Positions 25,755 through 37,140 of a DNA stretch of 64,000 nucleotides are shown piece by piece (position 1 is the first letter of the stretch; each line of letters opens with the position of its first letter). Origin of the DNA: Ooceraea biroi. Lineage: Eukaryota; Arthropoda; Insecta; Hymenoptera; Formicidae. The notes under the pieces are model-generated. The model was not told the origin of the DNA, searched no databases, and was given only the letters and a program-made list of their open reading frames with translations. The stretch spans positions 10,416,290-10,480,289 of the forward strand of contig NC_039507.1 of NCBI RefSeq assembly GCF_003672135.1. The letters are read 5' to 3'. Made by a program: the position numbers and the translations under genes.

Positions 25755-28138
25755 TTTGTTTACTTACTTATTGTTTAAGACAATTATTCCTTAAAGGCTT
25801 AAATAACTGAAGCTGTGAAATTGACACAATCGAAATTAATGGCAGTAATATGCTGTTGGTGAAAACTGACATGTAATCACATATAATCGCATCAGATAAT
25901 CAGTTCCAAGCATGCTTGGACCCTCATCTAGAAACTCAATCCGTTGTGCCGACGTATGTACGGAGGCATTCCTTGAATGCCGAAAATGTGGCGCACACGG
26001 CGAGAAAAAGGGACGGAAAGACAAGGGGAAGACACGAACAAGACGGAGCACAGGCCGAAGGAAGATGGGAGAAAGTCGGCACTGTAAACGAGGTCGAGTG
26101 TCGGCAGCGTATAATTTCGATGACAAGCAAAGGGGTGGTTATCTCTCGTTGCTTCTCACCCTCTCTCGCCACGGACTGCGAGTGGTGAGCCACCCCCGCG
26201 TGATTGTATTAATTCAAGCCTCCACCCCGTTTCCCCATTTACACCTCACTCTCCCTTCTGTTCTGCCTCCTCCTCGCATCTCGTCCTCTCGATCCCCTTT
26301 GGCCTTCCTACCCTGCCGACATCGTCCCTCCAGAAGCACAACTTCCGGGGGCAAACGAAGCGTGTCGACGTCGCGTATAATGAAGCGCGCCCGTTCGTTT
26401 CCTCGGCAGCACCGTTTTCTTGTTGCCCGTCCTCGTGTCCCGCACGAAGATGCCCGTCAGTACCAAAGTCTAAACTCGCAATTCGATGGAATCTAAGATG
26501 AATCCTAAGCATCACAAATCACAAATAGTTAATAAAGACTGAGTTAAATTAATTAAAAACCCAAGATAATTAAAACGTTTTCAACGTAAAGGGTTGAAGT
26601 ACTTTGTGCTATCGCAAATGCGGCATAGCATTATTGCAGAAAATTTGATCGTTAAATTGAATTTTATTGAACTCCGCCTCAAGATACAAGGCGACAAAAG
26701 TGAGAGCTTTTTCCTATCAAGAAAATAAAACTTCTCACGTTCGCGTAATATTAAACGAAAAAAATAGTGCACATGTTCGCTTGCCATTAAACGAGAGAGG
26801 ACCAATATCGACAGCTGACAGGGTGCGTGATATCTATTGTCATTGGCGCAATATGCGTTATCTCGCCCGGCGAGAGTAGATATCGCGGAAAGGGGATACA
26901 GACGATGCACGCGCGGAGGGATAGCGCGCTCAAAGTGTTCGAAAAGATGGGAGTAGATGATCGTTGCTCGAGGAAGATCGAAGTGAAGGAGGAAAGGGGT
27001 ACCAAGCCGTTTAGCGATATTTCACGGGGTTCTCGTCGCTCGTAAGGGTTTCCAGCGGCGCACGGTATTACCGGAGGCAGTCTTGCAGACTCGAGATAAG
27101 GGAAGCCCGGTTCCCCGTTTCCGACACTGAGAAGCGACGCCAGCTAAGACGCTCGCCTCCTCTCCTACGCCTTAGCCTCCTTGCGCACGAGAGGGTGGAG
27201 GACCATGGCGGAAGGAAAGCCGCGAGCAAACCCCTTCTGGTTGCTACGCAGTATCCGTTCACCCCCGTCCACCCGCTCGTCCGTCCGTCACCGCCACTGA
27301 ACTCGGTTAATATCTGCTTATCCTGTCTTACCATCCGTCTCCTTCGACCGTTTCGCTTCCTACGCGGTTTTCCTCCGTGCGTCATGTTAGTTTCTGCGAA
27401 ATCTCGCGGACTTGTGCCGAGCTCGCCCCATCATCGCCAACGCAAACGCGGAGACCCGCAGATGCAGGTGATTGGTTATTTACACGTAATCGCTGCGCGT
27501 AATCAGAAAAGAAACTATTTCATCATACGTTACATACACATTATATTATATATTAATATTATTTTCAATTTATACAGAAGAAAGATTTGGTTATCGACTC
27601 TTGCTCGGTTATCAATCGACATTTGTATCGATTCCTGCGCGCAGGATCAGATTCTCAAATCTCTAAATAATTTTCTTCACCAAGAATCTTCAATGTTTTC
27701 GGTAAATTCCGCGCTCGCGTTCTCACCAATTCGCACCGCGTGCTGAACGCCACGATGTTCTCGTCTCGTCATCGGTATAATTATTAAACGGGACGTTTTC
27801 TCTCTCTGGCGAGCACATGGCGAGGGTAGCCGACGCTGGGTTCGGTGGATTCTCACACCACACCCGGTGTATCCTCCGGTAATGAACGCAGCCACCTTGA
27901 ACTGACAAACGGATGAGCGGCCAGGCAGCAGAGCCAGTCTGTAAGGGCGAATCCAAAAGAGAGACAGAGAGAGAGAAACGAGAGGACGACACCCGAAGAG
28001 CGACGGCGAGGGACATGGTAGGTTAGGACACAGGGAGGGCGGCGGGGATACGACGGTAGCCACTAAAAGGGGTTGTGTCCTCTCTCTGTGCAATGAAAGC
28101 ACCCTTCCGCGTCCCTCTGTACAGAGACTCTCTCTTCT

Positions 28139-28178
28139 CGCCGTCGCCGTCGCCGTCACCGCCGTCACCGTCGTCGTT
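28139..28178. repeat. (GCCGTC)n trinucleotide-type repeat
   Basis: CGCCGT/CACCGT hexamers with small changes over about 40 bases; no gene recognised around it. Confidence 0.8.
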
Positions 28179-28450
28179 GCCACTTTGGTTCCTTTTTCCG
28201 TGGATGGTGAGGGAGAGAGAGAAAGAAAGAAAGAGCGTCCCCGTTCACCCTCACGTTTGCGCAACGCCGTTCCCCTGGCTTTCGCGTGCACCCACACGGC
28301 CGTGCATTCGCCATGTCGATACGTGTCTGCCAGTTTCCACGTGTGTCCCCCCTCTCTCTCTCTCTAGCTCCTGGTGTTCCCCACGTGTGTGCGTGATAAG
28401 CCCGGCAACAGCCATTGACGCCTCGGTGATCTGACGCGATTATACGTCGC

Positions 28451-28475
28451 ACTTCTCTTCTCTTCTCTTCTCTCC
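28451..28475. repeat. (CTTCT)n tandem repeat
   Basis: About four to five CTTCT units in a pyrimidine-rich stretch. Confidence 0.85.
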
Positions 28476-28742
28476 TCTACTCCCGCCGCACGTATTCCCT
28501 CCTTTTTTCCCGCTCTCTCCTCGCTTTTTGTCACGAGAGCTTCACGCCTTTTTCGCGGTTTTTCCAACCGCCGCAGTTGCCGTGATTAGGCTGAATCGCG
28601 CGTAAACGGTGGCGGCTTTAGAACCGCGCCCGAAGACAAAAGTGGAAAACGCCGTGAGACGCGCCTCCGGTATTTTTATCGGGCTGCGGACTACGAACGG
28701 AGATTAGATTAAGATAATAACACCACCGCGCGCCGCTCCAGC

Positions 28743-28748
28743 TTTATT
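28743..28748 (-). terminator. Candidate polyadenylation signal of the transporter gene
   Basis: The plus strand TTTATT at 28743-28748 reads AATAAA on the minus strand, about 140 bases after the transporter stop codon. A short inverted repeat (CAGGC-TTCAGT-GCCTG) lies beside it at about 28751-28766. The position and sense suit the transporter mRNA, but only the hexamer supports the call. Confidence 0.4.
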
Positions 28749-28889
28749 TTCAGGCTTCAGTGCCTGAAAAAGGTAAAACAGATTGTCTCATTGTTTCCTC
28801 CGTATTCAAGTGTGAATATGAATACGTAATTCGTATATTATAAGATTATAATTGTAAAATACTGATTTTAATGTGACTATCCTTATACA

Positions 28890-31800
28890 TTAGATATTAA
28901 AGATCATAATAATAATGTACCCGTGTGTAAAAAATTCCACAAGTAGCGTAAGATTAGTCACGATGGCACAAACTGTCACGATGAAAGCGATGGAGAACAT
29001 AGTGACACCCAGAATCAGTCTCCACTTAAACTTTCCAAAATCCCCATAATGCACAAGTATGTATATGATACATGGTATTATCGTGGACAAAGTGGATATG
29101 CATATGCTGCCGACCAAGCCGATAAACAGATCGAGTCTCGGAACTGCCAATGCGAAAATACCTACAAAATATAAAGAGATTTTGTTTTATATCGAATAAT
29201 TTTAATTCACAGGTAGTGGCGATTAAACATGAAAGCGTGTTGATTAGCGTAATGAGATGAAATTAAAGTGATAGCGTAGTGAGCATCGACGACAGTGGTT
29301 TCACAGAACAATCTGACCGAAAGAGACTTTGACAAAATTGAGCATCTATATGGAATTCCACGAGAGAAGTGGATTCCTAAAGTTTGGTAATATCTGGGTC
29401 CGAAGCGGAGACTATAATCCGACGAATTGATCGATTCCGCAAAGTTGGTCGCTACAGAACAAAGGGAGATTCAATCCGCCGCGGTCTATCGGACTTGCTC
29501 AAGTTTACGTTAAGAAAATACGCGAGAGACGGGAGCGTACGCGCACGCGAGAGAGAATTGAAAAGGAATTGTCATTTACACGTGATGAAGGTGATGAAGA
29601 AACGGATGATCAAATCCCAGAGAAACGGGGTTCCTTTCCAAGCGCCACTCTCGATGGCCGGTATGGCGTAACTGAACTTGAGAATCGTAATGGGCATGTA
29701 ACATTGCAAGCCATACGAGAAGTAGATTGCCAGCGCTTGCATTAACAACGCCACGATCGTTGGTCTAAATGATTAATATAAAGAATATTTTTCAGAAACA
29801 TTGAGTTTAAATATGTGATGATATTTTCCGAGTGATCTTACAATTGCTTTTTTCCAATAATTAAATAACTATAAGCTTCTTACGATTTTTTAGTTTTTGA
29901 TATTAAACATCTCGGTTTTGTGTACTTTGAATATCAATTCTGTCAAAACAAGTTCTATCTAAATGATATTCCGTAAAAATAAGTTAATACATCGATCGTG
30001 AAACATGATGCAAATTTGTCACGTATTTGTTTGCGAGGTCTTTATAGAATTTAATGAGCTGACATTACGCGTCAGTTTCCTCGTGATTGAGGATAAAATT
30101 GCCGAGCGCCTCTGGCCCCCACTTCAAGTAACCAATAGCTCCAACGAAAATGTGTACGAAAACAATGGTTGTCATGCCCCAGTTTAATATTCCACAGGCT
30201 TTTGGGTAATTCCAGGGCTTTTCCATGCTGTGCTCTATCGCCAATATCTAAAGGACGCAAACGACATATTTGGAATCGTCATTATCACGCAGTTTTTGCC
30301 AAGAACAAGATTGCACAATGAACTTTCATCAAGACTAAAATTAATCTTGATTACGGAGAATTTAAATGCATTTTATTTATTGGATATTTAGGCACTTACC
30401 AAACCTGGTGAACACATGCTGAAGAAGACCATGCCGGCAAACTTCGCATACAAGCTGAAGTCCAATCCAATCGTCACCCACGTATCGCCAATACCGTCTT
30501 TTAGCGCGTAAACGATGCCGATAATTCCCGCACTTGCAAATAGAACATTGCCGGCGACAGAGATCGGTGCGATGGCTGCAAGGTTCTTTGCGATGTTCAT
30601 TATAAAGAGAAAAGGAAACAATATGAGAGCGTAGTAGCTTTGAGCGATGACTTTTTCGGTGTCCACGCATTGTTGGATCGTGCCGGCAATGAACACAATG
30701 TAAACCGAACCGATCCCAATGTAGCATAATAGTATCGTAGAATCAACAATAAATCTATAACGAAGAAATGATTGTCTCCAAAAAATATTCATATATTCAG
30801 TTGAGTCAGAAAAAATATTCTCTATTTCGTTATCACGTAGAAATGTTATACATGCAATGTAAATATTAATTTACTGCGTTCACTGCGTGAGATTATATTT
30901 TAAAGTGCTTTCTTTTATAATTACATCTGATTATCGCGCTTTGATTCGTCGTTGAACGAAATTATCTAATTAATCGCTCGCAGTATGCATTTTATTATGT
31001 CGTAAAAGTACTCAACGTGAAATAACGTGATTAGTGAAATTACGAACGTTGCAGCGCGCGCAGAGAGCCACGGTTTTCGTGCACCCGTGGTTAAAGCGGC
31101 GACCACCACGTTGTCGTACACCAAGATGGGTTTCTTCAGACGGATGCACATCAAATGATGGATTCTAACGAGCAGTTGAAGAGACCCGGTTATCAACAGT
31201 CCCATAAGCATCGTGCCGACGATGCCCATGAAGAGCCCGACGCCGGCAAACGCATTCGGCATAGCGAAGAGGCCCGTTCCAACCGCGCTCTTTATCAGAT
31301 TTGCCAAAGAACCGAAATCTCTGAAGGAAGAAAATATAATTATATGAAATTTCATATCGCAAATGCTATCGGAATTGAAAAGATAGATGCAAAGAGGGAA
31401 AACGATTGAGGAAGGATTGAGAAAATCGTATGGTTAACTAATTGCATTGCGCGAGAATCTTGCAGATATTGTGTCAATAAGGATTAACATTAGACAAATA
31501 GCTCGAGGGCAATGTAAACGTACGACACTGGTTTATCAGTGACACGATGCAAGTAAGGATCGTAAGGTTCATCGTGAGCGGCTTCGCTTGGTTGCTCCTC
31601 AGCCTCTTGCTCGTCCCTAAATTAGGAAACGCTCAAATCAATGATGGAACTTCTCGTTTATAATTCGATGTGTAACGGTTATAATTCATGTCAAAAGCAT
31701 TTTCAATTACTATTTCTAAAATAAAATAAAATTGTATTTATGACAATATACTTTCAATATGTCTACTACAATGTATAGTAATGTTTCCGTTGTAAGGAAT

Positions 31801-32001
31801 ATGCTTAATATCTATTTGCGTAAACTTGTCAAACGATGCGTGATATTTTTTAAAAATAGGTTAAAACCACGCACATGACAAATCAATAACTTTATTTTGA
31901 ACGCTCAGGGATCCGTTTTGGTTCGTTTAAGTTCACAAAGTAAGCCAGCACACGGTCACAATGCGCCTTTAAGGAATTAGAGCACGACGATCCACTCACA
32001 T
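28890..32001 (-). CDS. Proton-coupled amino acid transporter (SLC36/PAT-like, AAAP family)
   Basis: Seven-exon gene for a multi-pass carrier of small neutral amino acids, expected at the plasma or lysosomal membrane. Coding exons on the minus strand: 32001-32000 (only AT of the start codon), 31616-31524, 31320-31048, 30754-30400, 30247-30069, 29764-29580 and 29161-28890. The parts join in frame to 452 residues plus stop, usual for insect PAT/pathetic-like proteins. Residues 1-32 form an acidic cytoplasmic N-terminus ending in a YDPY..HR segment. The first membrane helix carries the family GTGLFAMPNAF motif (about residues 47-57), and roughly ten further hydrophobic helices follow. The motif GIVYALKDGIG (exon 4), NWGMTTIVFVHIFVGAIGYLKWG (exon 5, given in parts: NWGMTT, GAIGYLKWG) and SYGLQCYMP (exon 6) fit the family. 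Most donors are GTAAGT-like; the exon 3 donor (GTTCGT at 31047) is weak and chosen for frame. The substrate and the exact orthologue cannot be told from sequence alone. Confidence 0.9.
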
Positions 32002-32363
32002 CTGAACCTGTCAATCTGCGAAAATAGACTGTTTTCCGTGGAGACGCGATTCGCTTTCAGCACGAGTCCGCTTGATCGCGCGTCAATCGTCGCGATCGGA
32101 TCGCAGACGGTCTCGAGGAAAGATCTCTCCCTTTCCAACGCGATCTTCCACGAACGCACCGACAGTCGACACCCGCCGCTGACACAGTCGTCGGTTCTCA
32201 CGGCTGATTACGGCCGATTAGCCGACATTAGCATGGATTTCTCGCGCAACTAATTTTCACGAAGGGAGAAGCGTGCGGGTAAACGCGAGCGGAGATGGAT
32301 GTGCACCCGCTCGCGGTTGGCGGCGGGGTATTGTGATCCTCTCGCTCGGCTGATCCGAACTGA
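32000..32363 (-). promoter_or_regulatory. Probable 5' UTR exon and promoter region of the amino acid transporter
   Basis: The stretch upstream of the transporter coding exons ends in a strong donor: the minus strand reads TTCAGAT|GTGAGT at 32001-31994. An initiator-like TCAGTT lies on the minus strand at 32363-32358, within CpG-rich sequence, and would make the 5' UTR about 360 bases. Apart from the last two bases (AT of the start codon), no coding potential is seen in this exon. The transcription start is a guess from the motif. I saw no TATA box at the expected distance, and no DPE match downstream. Confidence 0.45.
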
Positions 32364-34251
32364 CCGACTTAGCGCGACGCACACACAGTTACGATGCTCT
32401 CTCTCCCTTAACGCCCCGCGGATCCTCACGGATTGGATAAAGGGGATCATGGACGACGTCCACCGTTCGTGGGCTTTAACCGTGAATCTCGCGGTTAAAG
32501 CCGACAACAAACCGCTTTCTTTTCTTCGACCCCGTGCGACGAAACTCCTTGTGTCAGCAACGTTCTGGCCAGATCCTCCCTCAGATAGTCTTCCTTCGCA
32601 ATGTCTTCGGATCGATGTCATCGTGGGGATGCGTATGGGACGTTGGGATCCGTCGGACTCCGGATCCGAGTCAACGGAGATTGCTCGTGGAAGACTGCTG
32701 AGAAATGTGATTCAATTAATTGTTACTATGCATTGTTTGACATAAAACGCACGTCAAGTACAAAATTATTTTATGTTAAAGTAAATAATTCATGAAATGT
32801 AAATAAATGTAAAAATAATTGGCCCGTAAAATGCGTATGCCATGTATAATATATGTACATTAATATACATGTGATATATTCAGTTTCTAGTTTCTTGTAA
32901 ATTTAATAAAGAAATATGTGAATGAATATTCCTTGATGTATTTACCATTTAGACTCTTAGGAGAGACTCAAAGAGACCGTTCGAAATTACAGAGAAAGAA
33001 AGAAACGTGCCCGAAGTGGTTAATAGATCGCCAACACGTTGGCAAGGTGGGTATCGACTGGGGTGCCAGCGGAGGGGCGCCGCCAGAGGTAAGAACGGAA
33101 AAAGGGACGATAATATCGGGGACGTCCCGCGGTTCTCGACTGTGACTAAATCCGCGGTGCCCATGCAGTGTTTACACTCGAGATGATGCCTCCTAATGCT
33201 AATACGTCGCCCGGGCGCGTCGTAGCCCCCGGGTCTCCCGGTTTCTTAATGCTCAATCGCAATCCAATGAAAAGTGTATGAATGGCAAGCGATTATCAAG
33301 TCGAGCGGGCGCCCTCAATGTGTCCGTCGAGGCGTCCGCGGTAACCCCGCTGCGTTAACCGACGTCGAAGCCGAGCCAAATGGTACGAATCGCCTCTTCT
33401 GTCTCCCTCCCCGAACCCTCCCTCTACCTCGTCGCCCTGGTTCGCGTCTCCTTTTTTTTCCTCTCCGCTCGACGGACCGGTTGGCGATCCTGCGAGCTCC
33501 CGTGGAACAAATTTGGAAACGCGGCACAGCACGTGGTCGAATATATCGGACGCATTCGTTGTTATTAATCGAGTCAAAGGGCGACTGCCGGGGTAATTAG
33601 CCGCGTTAACGTTACGATAAACGGTGGCGGCGGCCATTGCATACGGAAGATCGCAGAATAGTTCCGAATACGGGCGAACGTTTTCCTCGTCCAGCTTTGC
33701 GCAGCTTTCTGCCGAAATTGACCAGATCTAAAGTGTTTTAATTTCGATTTTAAAATCAAAAATACCGCAGAGGTAAAATATGGTTTACCTTTTAATCTAT
33801 AATATATATGTATTTAATGTATATATGTATATAAAAGCGGCATAGAGACCACGCGTACACTAGAATAATGAGCGTGACAAGGCAATATATTTTCCGATAA
33901 TAAAATTAGTCAATTCGAAAGATCACACTTTGTGAGCCGCTGCACACGAACTATAGAAATCGCATCGGACGATATATTCCGCGTTACTTCGTTAATTATA
34001 ATTATTCGATTATAATTTCATCGGCGCAGCGGAAGCCGTTACCGGAGGAAGAGGGGGATTCCCACCCTTGTATTGGCAATTAGCCGCCGATGGTTTTCCA
34101 TGGAATATTGATAATCGCGCGTACCACTAACGGCTGCGGCAGATTTCCACCAGTGAAAGAGATAGCGGCGCCAGAGGAGGAGGCGGAGGCGCAATTTGAC
34201 AGATCTAACGTGTCTGACGCGCTTTTTCCGCGTCGCTGCCGGCGGCGAACC

Positions 34252-34278
34252 CGATGCGATGCGATGCGATGCGATGCG
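34252..34278. repeat. (CGATG)n short tandem repeat
   Basis: Five units of CGATG in a row in a GC-rich block with no recognised gene. Confidence 0.9.
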
Positions 34279-37007
34279 CAAAGGCCTTTTTGCTGGCGTA
34301 TTCGCCGAAAATGCGACGTTATTTATCGGGGAATCGTTCGATTTCGCCGCCGGTAGAAGCGCCGGAACAAACAGCCAAGCGGAAGCGCTTCGTGCGACGG
34401 GCAGCTCGCGGGTTCGTTGCGCGCTCGAAAAATCATTCGAGGATCTTGCCTCTGACGTTTTTGCGTTTCGCTCGGCCCCGAGGGGCAATGGATGTCTGTG
34501 TGTATGTGTGGTGTGTATGTGCATGTATGCATCGGCCGCACGAGAAAAGAGTAACTTGGACTGCTTGCTGTCCGCCGCAGCCGCCGATGGTGTTCCACCG
34601 ACCGATTTTGTTTGCCGACACGCTCGCGCGCTGCGCTCACGTTCGCTGCGCGCTGAAGGATCAGTTTTTCGGAGTCACTGATTCGCATCGTTATCCCGGG
34701 CCCGGGCCGAGTGCCCGGGCTCTCTTTCCCCAGGGGGTGCCTCGAGATTCTGCACGTGCCAGAGCGAGATATCACGCGCGTACACCTTGATCGAAACTGC
34801 CATACCGTTGATGCTGATTGCTCTCGGTGCAATTTGTATGCGTGTGTGTGTGTCTGTGTGTGTAAGAGTGTGGGAATTATTAGACATTCGAAACTGGAGG
34901 CAATACTTGCTTCTCGATCTTTGTGGCATGTTGGAATTGAGCAAGCAACCGAGAAGTTCTCGTACGATTCATTTGCAGATCAATTTGTTTTTTGGATTAT
35001 CGGAAGATGTAAAAGTTCACGAACGAAATTTGCTGAGATGAATTGCTAGGATACTTGTTACTGAAAATAGTAGAGTTTGATAGTAGAGATTAGCAAAATG
35101 TTAATAACTAGAAATTAAATGCGCTCATTCTTATTTATTCTTATTTAGTAGACGATTCTCTTGGATAATATTCTAGCAGTTTGTAAATTATATCGAACCG
35201 TGATATCTTTACGAAAAATCATTTTTTAACACTCTCTCTCTCTCTTCCCTTCTTTCTCTCTTTTCATTCGTCTCCTCATTTCTGTCGTTAGAATCTGATT
35301 AATAAAGTTCGCCTTCCGTCCGTCCTTTATATCGAACTAGTTTCACAAGCTTGTTAAGTGAAGGATATAGTCGACCGGAGTATACAGAAATCGGTGTTGC
35401 CAAGAGAGACCGAAACAAGACCGGCGCAGCGTCTAATACATGTGAGAGAGCTATATGAATCGCGTCAGATGTGTTCCCGAGCGATTCTTTCATCGAATGC
35501 GGCCCGTTTCAGAGTCGGTCCGATCAGGGACACCCATCGAGCTCACATTCCGGAATAATTTAATGACTGCACACTCAGACTCCGGCATTGCTTGCCTCTC
35601 TGCCTTGTCGCCACGGGCCGATGCTGATTAAACGCTTCACAATTAAACGCGCAATCCCGGGGCATCGATGAGCGTCGGAGAGTAACTACCAGGCAAACAC
35701 TCTGGCGACGATTTCGCCGTATATCGCAAACTCTTCAATATGTTTAAAATGAGCACACACATACAAGTGATATGCCGATTGCGCGCTCATTAGATGCGCT
35801 TGATTTTTTCGCATAATAAAGTCCCATTGGCATGCTACCGGAATATTTTGATGATGATGTTTAATCTTGTGCATGATGCGAAAAATTTTGGCAATACAGA
35901 AAGAAGAGAGAGAAAGAGAGAGAAATAAATGGGAAAATAAGGCAGTTGCTGATGAGCAGCTGAATTAAAAATATTGAACCAGAAAGCGTCAGCTTCAATT
36001 GTGAAGAAGTGTCAAGATAAGCTATAATTATAATAAAAAAATAGTATAAGAATTTTATATTATAAAAGATAATTATAAATAAAATTATATAAGATATAAT
36101 AGTACAATATAATAAGTAAAGGAGGGGATTCTACTTTATTTAATTAATATTTAGTATTTAATCCAAATTATATTAAGAGTAGAACTTAAAATTAACGATA
36201 TTCCAATCACTCAATTTATAATAATAAGATATTCATCGACGTTTCGATCTTGTTTCGGACTCTCTTCAGAATAGTTAAAACTCTAAATCTTTGTGTTTTA
36301 AACTTCTTCAGCAAATCTTATACTCGCTTGTTTAACAAACATCCGTGCTTATTGTGACATGACGTACAGACTAAATACAACATGATGCGAACAATTGCAT
36401 AATTTCTCTTTGAAACATCACTAACGCGGGATGAAATTTCAGAGAAGCAAAAGCAAATTGTTACTTTGAGCTCTGTGTTGAATCTCTTGATATCGCTGAA
36501 CTAACCGCGCCCCGAAGGCGAGATGTGTGCCAGTCACGTTTTCGTTACGCGGATTCAAGCACTTTCTCGGTGCAGGGGCGTTCGGTGAACGCGGTGCGTT
36601 TTCGCGCGCGACGACGACGCGTGTTTGCGTGCGCGCGAAGCGATTTTCCGAGAGAAACGCGTGATTTTAAACGATGGCGCGCGAGCGCGTGTGTGCCGGA
36701 GAGATGAAAAAAATCTACGAAGAGAGCAAAGGGAGCGGAAAGTGGCATCGTGCGTTGCAACGACCACGGGGGGCATGGCGGAGGCGGGGGCGGTCCGTCG
36801 GGCGGCGTTGAAACCACAAGAGTGTGAAAATGTTTTGCAATTTCGAAATCAGGCGTGCCTGTTGGTTTGCGCCAAAGCGCGTTACCGGAAACCGCCAACC
36901 GGTGCGCTGCGGACAGCGCCGGCATCCGCCGCAAAAGCGGATTGCGGCTCTGCCGGGTAACACGCATTAAAAACGCCCGACGCACACGCGCGAGCTCGAA
37001 TGCGCCG

Positions 37008-37140
37008 TATGCTCTCTCTTTCTCGCCCATTTTTCTCTCTTTCTCTGTCTTTCTCTCTCTCTTTTTCTTTTTACAACAGAATAAATCTATCCGTCTATCG
37101 ATGTCTCTCTCATATACCTGTCTTTCTCTGTTTTACCCTC
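37008..37140. repeat. Polypyrimidine low-complexity tract
   Basis: CT-rich run (CTCTCTTTCTC, TTTCTCTGTCTTTC and similar) over about 130 bases. Reading frames across it give only Leu/Ser/Phe-rich simple sequence. Confidence 0.8.

Larger units (their letters stand above)
25755..28742. other. No gene recognised downstream of the transporter
   Basis: CpG-rich, purine- or pyrimidine-biased sequence (25900-26500, 27060-27480, 27750-28700) with several simple repeats. The 206-codon minus frame at 27677-28297 is low-complexity Ser/Pro/Arg sequence and not a credible gene. Confidence 0.55.

Noticed and set aside
27677..28297. 206-codon minus frame
   Set aside because: Ser/Pro/Arg/Leu simple sequence made by CT-rich repeats; no domain, and the opposite strand is also open.
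30005..30187. 60-codon plus frame over transporter exon 5
   Set aside because: It is the antisense shadow of a well-supported coding exon.
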